Shown here piece after piece: positions 54,674-64,000 of a DNA stretch of 64,000 nucleotides. Under the pieces are notes generated by a model. The model ran no database searches and was not told the origin of the DNA. It saw nothing but the letters and a program-made list of their open reading frames with translations. The DNA is from Fundidesulfovibrio magnetotacticus (GTDB taxonomy: Bacteria > Desulfobacterota > Desulfovibrionia > Desulfovibrionales > Desulfovibrionaceae), in contig NZ_BLTE01000010.1 in NCBI RefSeq assembly GCF_013019105.1, positions 124,001 to 188,000 of the forward strand. The letters are read 5' to 3'. Within the stretch, counting starts at the first letter, position 1. The number at the start of each line of letters is the position of its first letter. Both the position numbers and the translations under genes were made by a program.

Positions 54674-56713
54674 CTATTCCAGCAGGTCGAACCGGGAGAA
54701 GCGCAGCACCATGCCCGCCCGGCCCTGGGTTGCCGAGCGCAGCTCGGTGGAGAAGCCGAAGAGGCGGCGCATGGGCGTGAGCGCCTGCACCACCTTCTGC
54801 CCGCCCCGGTCGAAAAGGTTCTCGATCTTGGCCCCCTTGGACCCCAGAAGCCCGATCACATCGCCCACGAAGTCGTCGGGCACGGCGATCTCCAGCTCCA
54901 TGATGGGCTCCAGAAGCGCGGGACCGGCAGCGCCCAGGGCGGTCTTCAGGGCCTGGGAGGCCGCCATGCGGTAGCCCACGGCCGAGGACTCGCCCTCCAG
55001 ACGCCCCAGGGACTCCACGCGCACCGAAACGTCCAGCACTGGGAAGCCCTGGAGCGCTCCGGCGTTGAGCCCGTCCTCCAGCCCCTCGGCCACGGCGTCC
55101 AGCCAGGCTTTGGGCCAGGCCTTGGCATCCATGGGCACATGGATCTCCCGGCCCTTCTCGCGCGCCAGGGGGGCCACGCTGAGCGTCACCTGTCCGTAGT
55201 GTTTCTGGCCGCCCAGCTCGCGGTGGAATTCGGCTTCGCCGCGCGCCTCGCGCGTGACGGTCTCCTGGCAGACCACCTGGGGCTTGCCCGCGCGCGGGGA
55301 GAGCCCGTGCTCGCGCCGGATGCGCTCCAGCACCACGTCCAGGTGCAGTTCGCCCATGCCGGAGAGGATCAGCTGTCCTGTCTCCTCGTCGTGGATCAGG
55401 GTGAGGGTGGGGTCCTCCAGGAGAACGCGCTGCACGGCCTCCTTGAGGCGGTCCAGCTCCTCGGTGTTGCGAGGCTCAAGGGCCATGGAAATCACGGGGC
55501 GGTACTGGGAGATGCTCTCCAGAAGCACCGGATGGGCCTTGTCGCAGAGGGTGTCGCCGGTGCGCGGCAGCTTCATGCCCGCCAAGGCCACGATCTCGCC
55601 CGGCCCGGCCTTGGCAAGGGGCTCCTTCTGGCTGGCGTGGAGATGGAAGAGCCTGCCCAGGCGCTCCACCTTGCCCTGCGTGGCATTGAGCGCGTCCGCC
55701 CCCTCGGCCAGGGTTCCCGAATAGACCCGCGCCAGGGCCAGTTTGCGCCCGGCCTCCATGATCACCTTGAACACCAGGGCGGACAGGGGGGCCTTGGGGT
55801 CGGGCGGCAGCTCCACGGACTTGCCCGTGTGGGCGTGGACGCCCACCTGCGGCGCGATGTCCAGGGGGCTCGGCAGGTAGTCCAGCACGGCGTCCAACAC
55901 GGGCTGCACCCCCACGTTGCGCAGGGCAGACCCTGTCAGCACGGGGGTGACGGCGCGCGCCACGCAGGCGCGGCGCAGCACGGTCCGCAGGTTGGCCGCC
56001 GGAATGTCCTCGCCGCCCAGGTAGGCCTCCATGAGGGCGTCGTCGTGCTCGGCCAGTGTCTCCAGGAGCTTCACGCGCCAGGGGTCCGCCATGGCGGCTT
56101 CGGCGGCGGAGAGGGGCTCGCGATTGGGGGAACCGTCGGGGAAGGTGATCTTTTCCCAGGTGATCAGGTCGGCCACGCCGGAGAAATCCGCGCCTGCCCC
56201 CAGGGGAAACTGCACGGGCAGCGGGTTGGCCCCGAGGCGGCGGCGCATGGAGTCCAGCACGGCCTCGAAATCCGCGCCCGGGCGGTCCATCTTGTTCACG
56301 AAGGCCAGTTTGGGCACGCGGTAGTGCTCGGACTGACGCCACACCGTCTCGGACTGGGGCTCCACCCCTGCCACGGCGCAGAACACGCCCACGGCCCCAT
56401 CGAGCACGCGCAGCGAGCGCTCCACTTCGATGGTGAAGTCCACGTGCCCGGGCGTGTCGATGATGTTCACCTGGCGGCCATCCCAGAAGCAGGTGGTGCA
56501 GGCCGAGGTGATGGTGATGCCGCGCTCCTGCTCCTCGGGGAGGTAGTCCATGGTGGCGGTGCCTTCGTGCACTTCGCCCATGCGGTGGATTTTGCCCGCG
56601 TAGAAGAGGATGCGTTCGGTGAGCGTGGTCTTGCCCGCGTCGATGTGGGCGATGATGCCGATGTTGCGCAAGGCCTCGATGCCTTTTCGGGAGCCGGGAG
56701 GGTGGGTCGCCAT
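54674..56713 (-). CDS. Elongation factor G paralogue (EF-G II type)
   Basis: 679-residue GTPase. G1 AHIDAGKTT; switch [15 protein letters not shown] and [17 protein letters not shown]4 NKMDRPG. Domains II-V follow, with the C-terminal end [19 protein letters not shown] diverging from canonical EF-G. No ribosomal protein genes are adjacent, and the context is miscellaneous. This suggests the secondary EF-G that specialises in translocation or recycling rather than the str-operon copy. It starts 4 bases after a HisD-like gene. Confidence 0.92.
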   Translation of the reverse strand: MATHPPGSRKGIEALRNIGIIAHIDAGKTTLTERILFYAGKIHRMGEVHEGTATMDYLPEEQERGITITSACTTCFWDGRQVNIIDTPGHVDFTIEVERSLRVLDGAVGVFCAVAGVEPQSETVWRQSEHYRVPKLAFVNKMDRPGADFEAVLDSMRRRLGANPLPVQFPLGAGADFSGVADLITWEKITFPDGSPNREPLSAAEAAMADPWRVKLLETLAEHDDALMEAYLGGEDIPAANLRTVLRRACVARAVTPVLTGSALRNVGVQPVLDAVLDYLPSPLDIAPQVGVHAHTGKSVELPPDPKAPLSALVFKVIMEAGRKLALARVYSGTLAEGADALNATQGKVERLGRLFHLHASQKEPLAKAGPGEIVALAGMKLPRTGDTLCDKAHPVLLESISQYRPVISMALEPRNTEELDRLKEAVQRVLLEDPTLTLIHDEETGQLILSGMGELHLDVVLERIRREHGLSPRAGKPQVVCQETVTREARGEAEFHRELGGQKHYGQVTLSVAPLAREKGREIHVPMDAKAWPKAWLDAVAEGLEDGLNAGALQGFPVLDVSVRVESLGRLEGESSAVGYRMAASQALKTALGAAGPALLEPIMELEIAVPDDFVGDVIGLLGSKGAKIENLFDRGGQKVVQALTPMRRLFGFSTELRSATQGRAGMVLRFSRFDLLE

Positions 56714-56717
56714 GGGA

Positions 56718-57533
56718 TCAACCGTAGACCAGGGTTCGGGTGAAGAAAAGGCCGCTTTCGAGCTGGGGCCAGTCCCACAGGGCCTCGCGCCCCGGTTCCA
56801 GGATCAGCGCCGCCCCGGACGGGGCAAAAGCGTCCGGCGCGAAGGCGGCGCGCAGGCCGGACACCTCGGGATCGCCAGGGTTGGCGTACTCCACGAGTTC
56901 CAAACCTGGCTGGGCGAAACCCAGGGCTTCGCGGTCCCAGGCCGAGTCCGCATGGAGGGCGGCCTTTGCCGGGGCGGGGAGCCGGATGACGTCGCAACTG
57001 TCGTCCAGGCCCGCCAGGAGGCGGTCGCAAAAGGCCCTGTCGCCCAGGCAGGCCAAGAGTCCCGGCCCGCTGGCTTCGGCCAACTCTACGATGCCATGGC
57101 GCAGGGCCATGGTCGAGGGCGAAAACACGTGCTCCACGCCGCAGAGTTCCAGGGCCGCCAGTTGGGCGTCGGGCCAGCCGCCCTTCCCCGCCGGGCGTGC
57201 CGCCAGGATAAGCTCCGCGCGCGCCGATACAGCCGGAACCACGGCGGCCGCGAGCTGGATGGGAGAGTGCGCCTGGGGGTCCAGGGCCAGCAGGAACCAC
57301 GGCCTGGGCGCCGTGCGGAGGGTGCGGCGGCCAGCGGCGTGATGCGCCGTGCTTTCGCCGCGCACCCCGCGCGATGGTTCGCGGGCTTCATAGAGGGCGG
57401 CGATGGCCGACTTGACGATCGCCCTGCCCCGGTCGCCGGTGCGGGCGTAGGCCCTGGCGAAGCGGGAGTCCGGCACGCGACGGGCCTCAAGCGACTGGGG
57501 GACTGTGAGGGTCGGGGTGTAGTCCTCGATCAT
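56718..57533 (-). CDS. Histidinol-dehydrogenase-like protein, degenerate
   Basis: 271 residues. The middle portion ([24 protein letters not shown]-like stretch at ~85-115, then [23 protein letters not shown]) resembles the Rossmann region of HisD, where the same positions read VIPA-x-x-AGV-x-x-I. The glycine-rich AGPGN loop and the zinc-site motifs of true HisD (present in the gene at 12842-14146) are missing, and the protein is ~160 residues shorter. It is probably a non-catalytic or repurposed paralogue. It is immediately upstream of the EF-G paralogue. The weak ribosome binding site makes the start tentative. Confidence 0.75.
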   Translation of the reverse strand: MIEDYTPTLTVPQSLEARRVPDSRFARAYARTGDRGRAIVKSAIAALYEAREPSRGVRGESTAHHAAGRRTLRTAPRPWFLLALDPQAHSPIQLAAAVVPAVSARAELILAARPAGKGGWPDAQLAALELCGVEHVFSPSTMALRHGIVELAEASGPGLLACLGDRAFCDRLLAGLDDSCDVIRLPAPAKAALHADSAWDREALGFAQPGLELVEYANPGDPEVSGLRAAFAPDAFAPSGAALILEPGREALWDWPQLESGLFFTRTLVYG

Positions 57534-57628
57534 GGCGGGGCTTGATTCCCTTGGTGGCCGCGCCCTGGGCGGGCCGCCGGAAAAGGACCGCCCGGACGGG
57601 CTGCGTCCGGGCGGGAAACAAGTGGAAA

Positions 57629-57795
57629 GGCGGCCCTCGGGCCGCCCGAGGCTGCTGATAAAGTCGGCTTTGCGGCTTTTTCAGCAGCCCTGCGCGAAGC
57701 GCAGCCTGGAGCAGGGCGGCTTTGCCGCCCGTTAGCGGCTCTTACAAACCCCTCTTCGGGGTTTGTCATCAAGCTGAGGCGGCCCTCAGGCCGCC
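57629..57795. repeat. Cluster of six hairpins
   Basis: Between bamD and the HisD-like gene. GGCGGCCC/GGGCCGCC (57629-57646); GGCTGCTGA/TCAGCAGCC (57650-57689); TGCGC/GCGCA near 57691-57703; GGGCGGC/GCCGCCC (57714-57730); ACAAACCCC/GGGGTTTGT (57744-57766); and GGCGGCC/GGCCGCC (57778-57795). The last one, next to the bamD stop, is a likely terminator. Others may be repeat-element remnants. Confidence 0.8.
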
Positions 57796-57802
57796 CTGTC
57801 CG

Positions 57803-58537
57803 TTAAAGCCATTTCATGAAGTTGCGCCAGCTGCCTTCCACTTCCCTGCGCTCGGACTCGGTGAGCGTCTTCTGGTACTCCAGGTAGGAGAGCTGGGCTC
57901 TTTCCTTGGAGTATTTGAAGATTTCCGGCAGGTCCTTGAAGTTTTCGGCCACGAACATGTAGCGTCGCCAAGCGGCCCCGAAACGGCCCGAGTTCCAGTA
58001 GAAGTCGGCCACGAAGATCTCGTGGGCGGCCATGCGGGTGCGGCACTTCACGATCCATTCCTGGGCGTCCTTGCCCCATTCGGTGTTGGGGTAGGCGTCG
58101 CGAAGGATGGTGAAGTACTGGATGGCCTCGCCGAGTCCGTCCTGGGGCAGGTCGATGGATTCGAGTCTGCGGAAGGTGGACACGCCGATCTGGTAGAGCA
58201 CGTAGGGGATCTGCTCGTGGCGCGGGTGCAACGCCTCGAATTCCTTGTAGGCATCGGTGGCCTGCACGAACTTTTCGTCCATGAAGTAGGCGTCGCCCAG
58301 GCCGATGAGGCCGTCGGGGGTGTAGGGGCTGAAGGGGTAGCGGTCCTTAAGCTTCAGGAAGTATTCCTGCGCCTGGGTGTAGCGCTTCTCCCGCATGGCC
58401 TCGCGGCCCGCCTCCCAGAGTTCCTGGGCGGTGTCATCGGGTGGAGGGAGGAAGAAATAGTCGATGAAGCCGCAACCGGAAAGACCGAACAGCACGAGCG
58501 CCAGGCATCCGGCGCGCAGGAAATGGGATCTGGTCAT
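57803..58537 (-). CDS. bamD: Outer-membrane assembly lipoprotein BamD
   Basis: 244-residue lipoprotein of the BAM complex that inserts beta-barrel proteins. Signal peptide with lipobox LSGC, Cys22. TPR-like helix pairs follow (AQELWEAGREAMREKRYTQA; FVQATDAYKEFEALHPRHEQ). Length is normal. ATG 58537 lies 20 bases after the trxB stop with a weak ribosome binding site. Downstream of trxA-trxB. Confidence 0.92.
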   Translation of the reverse strand: MTRSHFLRAGCLALVLFGLSGCGFIDYFFLPPPDDTAQELWEAGREAMREKRYTQAQEYFLKLKDRYPFSPYTPDGLIGLGDAYFMDEKFVQATDAYKEFEALHPRHEQIPYVLYQIGVSTFRRLESIDLPQDGLGEAIQYFTILRDAYPNTEWGKDAQEWIVKCRTRMAAHEIFVADFYWNSGRFGAAWRRYMFVAENFKDLPEIFKYSKERAQLSYLEYQKTLTESERREVEGSWRNFMKWL

Positions 58538-58556
58538 GGGTGTGTGAGCCTGTTTG

Positions 58557-59483
58557 CTAGTGGCCCAATGTCTCCAAATAGGTGATGACCGTGCTGGCCG
58601 CTCCGGCCCCGTCGCCCACGGCGGTGGCGACCTGGCGCACGTTCTTGGAACGCACGTCCCCGGCGGCATAGATGCCCGGGATGCTGGTGCGATAGTTCTG
58701 GTCCGTGATGATGAAGCCCATATCGTCGAGTTCCATGTCCGTGGGGAAGAATCCGCCCTGTGGCTCGTAGCCCACGAAGACGAACACGCCCTGCACGTCC
58801 AGGCGCCCGGCCTCGCCGGTTTTGAGGTTGCGTGTGAGCACCCCCTCGACCTTGTCGACGCCGAGAATCTCCTCCACCACCGTGGAACGCAGGAGGTGGA
58901 TGGCCGGGTTGATCTCGCAACGTTCCTGGTAGCAGCGTGTGGCGCGGAAATCGTCGCGCCGGTGGATGAGGTGGACCTTGCCCACGATCCTGGACAGGTA
59001 GAGCGATTCCTCGAGGGCGGAGTTGCCGCCTCCGATCACCGCCACGTCCTGGCCTCTGAAGAAGTTCCCGTCGCACAGGGCGCAGTAGGAGACGCCCTTG
59101 CCCAGAAGCTCCCGCTCGCCGGGGATGCCCGCCTGCTTGTAGCGCGCTCCCGTGGCGATGATGACGGCACGGGCCTCGATCCATTCGTCGCCGACCCGGA
59201 TGCGGTGTGCGCCCTCTTTGGGTTCGATGGCGCGGACCTCGTCGCCCAGGCGGGCGATGGCCGGGTAGGCCTCCAGATGCTTGGCAAAAATGTCCGCCAG
59301 CTTCCACCCTTCGATGCCCTCGGGGAATCCGGGATAGTTCTCGATGAAGTGGGTCATGAGCACCTGGCCGCCCGGGGAAAGCTTTTCCACGAGGGCCACG
59401 GTAAGCTCGGAGCGTGCCAGGTAGAGGGCGGCCGTCATGCCCGACGGCCCTCCCCCGATGACCACGGCGTCGAAAGACTTCAT
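58557..59483 (-). CDS. trxB: Thioredoxin reductase
   Basis: 308-residue FAD/NADPH (or NADH) enzyme that reduces thioredoxin. FAD loop IGGGPSGMTAALYLAR, redox disulfide C134-A-L-C137, and NAD(P) loop VIGGGNSALEE. The basic residues HRRDDFRA after the second Rossmann beta strand suggest NADPH use. ATAAGD-type C-terminal FAD motif GIYAAGDVR. It starts 3 bases after trxA. Confidence 0.97.
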   Translation of the reverse strand: MKSFDAVVIGGGPSGMTAALYLARSELTVALVEKLSPGGQVLMTHFIENYPGFPEGIEGWKLADIFAKHLEAYPAIARLGDEVRAIEPKEGAHRIRVGDEWIEARAVIIATGARYKQAGIPGERELLGKGVSYCALCDGNFFRGQDVAVIGGGNSALEESLYLSRIVGKVHLIHRRDDFRATRCYQERCEINPAIHLLRSTVVEEILGVDKVEGVLTRNLKTGEAGRLDVQGVFVFVGYEPQGGFFPTDMELDDMGFIITDQNYRTSIPGIYAAGDVRSKNVRQVATAVGDGAGAASTVITYLETLGH

Positions 59484-59486
59484 GGA

Positions 59487-59807
59487 CTACAGAGCCTTCT
59501 GGCTGATCATGTCCTTGATGGAGGATTTGGAGACAGCCCCGGTGATCTGCTCGACCACTTCGCCGGCCTTGAACAGGATCAGGGTGGGGATGGCGCGGAT
59601 GCCATACTTGCTGGGCGTGGAGGGGTTTTCGTCCACGTTCATCTTGGCCACTTTCACCTGGCCGGTGAACTCGTTGGCCAGTTCATCGATCACCGGACCC
59701 ATGGCCCGGCACGGACCGCACCAGGGGGCCCAGAAATCCACCAGCACGGGAAGCTGGCACTTGAGGATTTCTTCTTCGAAATTCGCGTCGGTGACTTGGA
59801 TGGCCAT
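59487..59807 (-). CDS. trxA: Thioredoxin
   Basis: 106-residue disulfide reductant. Active site W29-C-G-P-C33 in DFWAPWCGPCRAMGP; cis-proline in AIPTLILFK. An extra cysteine at 17 is not part of the active site. ATG follows AAAGGAG. Upstream gap of 93 bases contains a short GGGCG CGAA CGCCC hairpin after the phosphodiesterase gene. First gene of trxA-trxB-bamD. Confidence 0.97.
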   Translation of the reverse strand: MAIQVTDANFEEEILKCQLPVLVDFWAPWCGPCRAMGPVIDELANEFTGQVKVAKMNVDENPSTPSKYGIRAIPTLILFKAGEVVEQITGAVSKSSIKDMISQKAL

Positions 59808-59900
59808 CTGGTAATCTCCTTTGGTGGCTTGGCCGCGGGGCGAGGACCCGCTCCGCGTGATGCGGCGATCCAGGGCGCGAACGCCCGGACTGCTTGGTTC

Positions 59901-61163
59901 TTACAGAACGTCCTCGATTTTGAGAAGTGAATAATTCCTGAATTTTTCGAAATCGGCGTCGGTGTCCAGGTAGGTGTGGCGGATGGAATCCATGGCGTCA
60001 AGATGCTCGAAAAGCACGCCCACAAGCCTGGGATCGAAGTGCCGACCCGACTCCTGGGCCAGGATATCCACCACCTTCTCCATGGGGAAGGCGGGCTTGT
60101 ACACCCGCCGCGAACTGAGCGCGTCGAAGACGTCGGCCACGGCCACGATGCGTCCCGCCAGCGGGATGTCTTCTCCCGCCAGACCCCTGGGATAGCCCGA
60201 GCCGTCCCATTTTTCGTGGTGGCTCAGCGCCACCACCTGCGAGGCCTTGAGCAGGGGGTTGGAGCCCCCTTTGAGGATCAGCGCGCCGATGAGCGTGTGG
60301 TACTCCATGGTGGAGCGCTCCTCGGGGGTGAGCTGGCCGGGCTTGTGCAGGATGGAATCAGGGATGCCGAGCTTTCCGCAGTCGTGCATGGCGGCGGCCC
60401 AGCGCAGGTGTTCGAGCTCCTCGCCCTCCATGCCCATGTGCCTGCCCAGGAGCACGGAATACTCGCTGACGCGCTTGATGTGGTTGGAGGTCTCCTTGTC
60501 GCGGAATTCCGCCGCCACGCCAAGGCGGAAGATGCTGTCGAGCCAGGCGTCCTGGAGATCGCTGGTGAGCTTGGCATTGACGATGGCCACGGCCGCCTGG
60601 GAGGCGAAGGCCGCCACCACGGGGCTGTAGCTGGGGTCGAAGGGCACCACGCTCTCCCCGCACATGGCGTTGATGAGCTGGATCACCCCCACCACCCTGC
60701 CCGCCTGGTCCACCATGGGGGCGACCAGCATGGACATGGACCGGTAGTCGTTGGCCTTGTCCCAGTTGGCGTTGAAACTGTAGGGAGCTTCTTCCGGGAT
60801 GCGGTTCACGTCGGGGATGTTCAGGATCTCCTTGCTCATGGCCACGTGGCCCGCGATGGAGCGGCTGTCCAGGGGCAGCTCGAAGCGCTTGAACATGGCC
60901 CGGACGTTTGGTTCTCCCAGGCGGTCGAAGAGGGTCTGGTTGTGGCTGGTCTCGAAGCGCAGGACGTTGCCTTCCAGCAGATAGACCGAGCCCGCGTCGG
61001 CCCCGGTCATCTTGCGAGCCTCGAAAAGCACCAGCTCCAGAAGCTCGCCCAGTTCCCGCGTGCTGGAAAGGGCCAGCCCGATCTTGACCAACTGCCCCGA
61101 GAGGCCGTCCAGTCGGAATTGGCCTTCTTCGCCGTGTACGAGGCAGTTCCGGGGGGATTTCAT
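59901..61163 (-). CDS. GAF-HD-GYP cyclic-di-GMP phosphodiesterase
   Basis: 420 residues. A GAF sensor domain spans about 30-195 (DAGSVYLLEGNVLRFETS; VVGVIQLINA). An HD-GYP domain spans about 210-390 with H260-D261 in HDCGKLGIPD and the downstream HHEKWDGSGYPRG. It is expected to hydrolyse c-di-GMP, opposing the diguanylate cyclase at 20502. Cytoplasmic, no receiver domain. ATG follows GGGAAG. Next to tsaD but separated by 21 bases. Confidence 0.95.
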   Translation of the reverse strand: MKSPRNCLVHGEEGQFRLDGLSGQLVKIGLALSSTRELGELLELVLFEARKMTGADAGSVYLLEGNVLRFETSHNQTLFDRLGEPNVRAMFKRFELPLDSRSIAGHVAMSKEILNIPDVNRIPEEAPYSFNANWDKANDYRSMSMLVAPMVDQAGRVVGVIQLINAMCGESVVPFDPSYSPVVAAFASQAAVAIVNAKLTSDLQDAWLDSIFRLGVAAEFRDKETSNHIKRVSEYSVLLGRHMGMEGEELEHLRWAAAMHDCGKLGIPDSILHKPGQLTPEERSTMEYHTLIGALILKGGSNPLLKASQVVALSHHEKWDGSGYPRGLAGEDIPLAGRIVAVADVFDALSSRRVYKPAFPMEKVVDILAQESGRHFDPRLVGVLFEHLDAMDSIRHTYLDTDADFEKFRNYSLLKIEDVL

Positions 61164-61184
61164 ACTACTTCCCGCCTACACAAA

Positions 61185-62237
61185 TCAGCGTGAATAGTCG
61201 AGCGGCACGGGGCGCCCCCGGGGAATGGCCTCGAGGTCCAGCCCGTGGCGCAGGCCCGCCAGGGCGAGACGCTCGCCCAGCCAGGCGACCATGGCCGCGT
61301 TGTCGGTGCAGAGATCCGGCGAGGGGAACACGGCCTCCACGCCACGCTCGGCGCAGGCGGCTTCCAGGAGGGCGCGGATCATGGAGTTGGCGGCCACGCC
61401 TCCGGCCACCACCAGGCGTCGGGCGTCGGGGTGGGCGTCCATGGCCCGGCCGGATTTGATGCGCAGGGTGTCGGCCACGGCCCAGTTCACGCTGGCGCAG
61501 AAGCGGCGCAACCCCTCGGGGGCGTCCTCCAGGGGGCCTTCCGGCAGGCTCTCCAGGCGAAGTTCCGGGTGGGCCGCCACGTGACGCGCCACGCAGCTTT
61601 TGAGGCCGCTGAAGCTGAAGTCGAGCCCCGGATTGTTCACGTTGCCCCGGGGAAAAAGGTCGCGCTCTGGTTCCACGCCCCTGCCCAGCAGGTCGATGTG
61701 CTTACCGCCCGGATAGGGCAGGTTGACCATCTTGGCCGACTTGTCCAGGGCCTCGCCCGCGGCGTCGTCCAGGGTGCGCCCCAGGAGGGTGAAGTCCATG
61801 GGGGACTCCATGCGGTAGAGGTGGGTGTGGCCGCCCGAGATGAGCAGGCCCAGCGAGGGAAACTCCAGCTCGCGCTCCAGTCCGGCGGCCGTGAGGTGCG
61901 CGTGCAGATGGTTCACGCCGACCAGGGGCACGCCCAGGCCGAGCGCCAGCCCCTTGGCAAGGTTAACGCCCACCAGGAGGCTGCCGAGCAGCCCTGGCCC
62001 GCGCGCCACGGCCACGGCTCCGATGCGTTTCGGGTCCATGCCCGTGCGCTGGAGCAGCAGCCGGAAGAGCGACGCGGCCTTGCGCTGGTGCTCGCGAGAG
62101 GCCAGCTCCGGAACCACGCCGCCGAACACGGCGTGGAGGTCCTCCTGGCTGGAGAGCGCCTGTCCCAGGAGACGCCCCCCCGACACCAGGGCCAGGGCGG
62201 TCTCGTCGCAGGAAGTCTCCAGCCCCAGGCAGATCAT
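61185..62237 (-). CDS. tsaD: tRNA N6-threonylcarbamoyladenosine transferase TsaD
   Basis: 350-residue ASKHA-fold enzyme that forms t6A37 on ANN-reading tRNAs together with TsaB/E. Metal-binding H110 and H114 in NHLHAHL, nucleotide site [20 protein letters not shown] and [15 protein letters not shown] 62237 overlaps the fbp stop (ATGA). Confidence 0.97.
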   Translation of the reverse strand: MICLGLETSCDETALALVSGGRLLGQALSSQEDLHAVFGGVVPELASREHQRKAASLFRLLLQRTGMDPKRIGAVAVARGPGLLGSLLVGVNLAKGLALGLGVPLVGVNHLHAHLTAAGLERELEFPSLGLLISGGHTHLYRMESPMDFTLLGRTLDDAAGEALDKSAKMVNLPYPGGKHIDLLGRGVEPERDLFPRGNVNNPGLDFSFSGLKSCVARHVAAHPELRLESLPEGPLEDAPEGLRRFCASVNWAVADTLRIKSGRAMDAHPDARRLVVAGGVAANSMIRALLEAACAERGVEAVFPSPDLCTDNAAMVAWLGERLALAGLRHGLDLEAIPRGRPVPLDYSR

Positions 62238-63250
62238 CGCTTGTGCTTGCGGTAGATCTCCTCCACCATCGCCACGTCCTTCTTGCTGCCAATGAACAGC
62301 GGCACGCGCTCGTGGAGTTCGGAGGGTTCGATGTCGAGGATGTCGCGCTCGCCGTCGGACGACGCGCCCCCCGCCTCGCGGCAGATGAAGGCCAGGGGGC
62401 TGGCTTCGCACATCAGGCGCAGCTTGCCCTTGGGCTTCTTGGGGTCCTGCATGTCGGCGGGATAGAGGAAGATGCCGCCGTAGAGCAGGTTGCGGTGGAA
62501 GTCCGCCACCAGAGAGCCGATGTAGCGTTGGGAGTAGGGCTTGCCCCGGCCGTTGAGGGCCGGGTTCTTGAAGTAGTCCACCACTTCGCGGGTGGCTTCG
62601 TCCCAGTAGTGCCAGTAGCCCTCGTTGACGGAGTAGATCTTGCCCTTCTCGGGGGTCTTGATGTCCGGGTGCGAGAGCAGGAACTCGCCCACGCTGGGGT
62701 CCAGGGTGAAGCCGTGCACGCCGCGCCCGGTGGTGTAGACCATCATGGTGGAGGTGCCGTAGAGGAAATAGCCCGCCGCCACCTGTTCGGCGCCCTTCTG
62801 GAGCACCTCGCAGAGCCTGGCGGAGCACTCGCTCTTCTCCTTGCGCTTGAGGATGGAGAAGATGGTGCCCACGTTGACGTTGGCGTCGATGTTGGTGGAC
62901 CCGTCCAGGGGGTCGAAGATGAGGATGTAGTCGCCCTTGGGCAGGTGGTCGGGAATCTCCACCAGGTCGGCGTTTTCCTCGCTGCCGATGGCGCAGAGCA
63001 CGCCCGCGCGCTGCATGCGGTGGATGAGCACGGAGTTGGCGTACTCGTCGAGCTTGCGCACGGCCTCGCCCTGGACGTTGATCTCGCCCGTGAGGCCCAG
63101 CACGTCCACGAGCCCCGCCTTGTTCACCTCGCGGGAGATGATCTTGGCCGAAAGGATCAGTTCGTTGAGCAGCGACGTGAACCGCCCCGTGGCCATGGGC
63201 GATTCCTTCTGGTGCAGGAGAAGGTGTTCCGTGACCGTGACCTGGCGCAT
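62234..63250 (-). CDS. fbp: Fructose-1,6-bisphosphatase, class I
   Basis: Gluconeogenic FBP to F6P, 338 residues. Metal/catalytic motifs GSEENADL (Glu pair), [20 protein letters not shown], and C-terminal substrate segment [17 protein letters not shown]. Start ATG follows AAGGAG by eight bases. Overlaps tsaD by four bases. Confidence 0.97.
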   Translation of the reverse strand: MRQVTVTEHLLLHQKESPMATGRFTSLLNELILSAKIISREVNKAGLVDVLGLTGEINVQGEAVRKLDEYANSVLIHRMQRAGVLCAIGSEENADLVEIPDHLPKGDYILIFDPLDGSTNIDANVNVGTIFSILKRKEKSECSARLCEVLQKGAEQVAAGYFLYGTSTMMVYTTGRGVHGFTLDPSVGEFLLSHPDIKTPEKGKIYSVNEGYWHYWDEATREVVDYFKNPALNGRGKPYSQRYIGSLVADFHRNLLYGGIFLYPADMQDPKKPKGKLRLMCEASPLAFICREAGGASSDGERDILDIEPSELHERVPLFIGSKKDVAMVEEIYRKHKR

Positions 63251-63262
63251 GGCGCTGGCTCC

Positions 63263-64000
63263 TTATTCCTGGGTTGCGGGCGTGGGGTTGGCCCCGGCGG
63301 GCGTTTCGGCTTTGGGCGTCGGCTGGGGTTCTGGCTTGGCCTGCTTGGGCTCGGGCTTGGCGGCGGCCACGGCATAGACCAGACGCTCCTGGGCCAAAAA
63401 CCGCGCCTGCCAGAGATAGGATGTGCCGCCGATCTTGTATTCGCCGGTGACCTCGCTCTTGAGGAGGTTCTTCCAGTTGAGCTTGGCCAGTGTCTCGGCT
63501 GCGGCCGTGTCGTCGCCGCCCCAGAGAACCGAACCGGGAGTGAGCACCATGAGCTGGCCCGGTTCGGGGGAGAGCTTGGTCAGCGCGCCCATGTCGAAGT
63601 GGGCCACGAGCACGCCCTTGAATTCGCTGTCGATGTAGAGGGGCTTGGCGATCATGACCTCGGCCCCCAGCTCGGAAGCGGCCACGTAGGCGGCCATCTT
63701 GCGTTCCTTGTAGCGGCTGCCGAGATCCATCAGGGGGGCGAAGTCCACGGCCTTCATGGAAAAGCTGGGCAGCTTGAGGGCCACCGAGCCTGAATCCGTG
63801 AGCACGGCCACGCCCGAGAGCCAGGGGAAGGCTTCCATCAGTCCCTGGCACCACTCCTCGTTGGGGGGCAGGTCCTGGGCGGAAAGCGAACGCACGAGGA
63901 ACTCCATGCGCTCGTCCACGGGGGTGAAGAGGTTGGCCAGCTTGCGCACGGAGGGGTCCGAGATGCCCGGGTTCTGTAGATCTATGGTGGGATCGGTGTT
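63263..64000 (-). CDS. Cache-like protein, N terminus outside the window
   Basis: The reading frame stays open to the window edge, so the start is missing. About 245 residues are visible. The core (LTDSGSVALKLPSFSMKAVD, then VMIAKPLYIDSEFKGVLVAH, then VLTPGSVLWGGDD) looks like a PAS-like/Cache sensory fold. The tail is Pro/Lys/Glu-rich (KPEPKQAKPEPQPTPKAE), typical of an extracytoplasmic linker or lipoprotein end. It lies 12 bases upstream of fbp. Function not recognised; Cache assignment is by pattern only. Confidence 0.7.
   Translation of the reverse strand, partial: NTDPTIDLQNPGISDPSVRKLANLFTPVDERMEFLVRSLSAQDLPPNEEWCQGLMEAFPWLSGVAVLTDSGSVALKLPSFSMKAVDFAPLMDLGSRYKERKMAAYVAASELGAEVMIAKPLYIDSEFKGVLVAHFDMGALTKLSPEPGQLMVLTPGSVLWGGDDTAAAETLAKLNWKNLLKSEVTGEYKIGGTSYLWQARFLAQERLVYAVAAAKPEPKQAKPEPQPTPKAETPAGANPTPATQE

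Overview
The window is GC-rich, densely coded bacterial chromosome. Gene content suggests a deltaproteobacterial sulfate reducer of the Desulfovibrio type. The evidence is an ETF/ETF-quinone oxidoreductase cluster, a 16-cysteine ferredoxin, a bacteriohemerythrin, an iron-containing alcohol dehydrogenase, and both ClpXP/Tig and Lon modules. The taxonomic label is inference from gene content and style; no rRNA is present. Nearly all genes are on the minus strand. The plus-strand genes are engB, a secreted protein, a binding-protein/diguanylate-cyclase pair, a low-GC membrane protein, malic enzyme, a family-3 glycosidase, tRNA-Ser and tatA.

Layout. 1-4.5 kb: aroQ-efp-ftsK, a protein of unknown function and the start of an exported protein (possibly lolA). 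4.5-5.2 kb: engB. 5.3-11.9 kb: an unusual electron-transfer operon (685-aa acyl-CoA dehydrogenase family protein, ETF-QO-like flavoprotein, EtfB, aberrant EtfA). Every gap between its genes carries large hairpins, including two copies of a nested palindromic element. 11.9-14.1 kb: hisD-purC. 14.3-16.3 kb: a polyferredoxin and a divergent secreted orphan. 16.5-19 kb: lon. 19.2-22.2 kb: a lipoprotein amino-acid-type binding protein overlapping a membrane diguanylate cyclase. 22.2-25 kb: an AT-richer patch with a multi-pass membrane protein, probably acquired. 25.2-28.6 kb: tig-clpP-clpX. 28.7-31.1 kb: alcohol dehydrogenase overlapping a PAS histidine kinase. 31.3-34 kb: two helical proteins and a family-9 glycosyltransferase.

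34-37.3 kb: malic enzyme and an exported family-3 glycosidase. 37.5 kb: tRNA-Ser(CGA). 37.8-42.6 kb: an RND efflux operon with its MarR regulator at the distal end and a palindromic operator at the promoter. 43-43.8 kb: a small exported protein translationally coupled to bacteriohemerythrin. 43.9-50.7 kb: a long run with two unknowns, a HAD phosphatase, yggT, divIVA-like, DUF167, DUF465 and ilvB-ilvH-ilvC. 50.8-57.5 kb: tatA, then pgsA, an amidase, miaA, coaD, rsmD, an EF-G paralogue and a HisD-like protein, tightly packed and often overlapping. 57.8-64 kb: trxA-trxB-bamD, a GAF/HD-GYP phosphodiesterase, fbp-tsaD and a truncated Cache-like protein at the edge.

No CRISPR array, intact prophage or intact insertion sequence was seen. 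The most distinctive items are the divergent ETF system with its structured intergenic repeats, the coupled binding protein/diguanylate cyclase, the alcohol dehydrogenase/kinase overlap, and the exported protein/hemerythrin pair.
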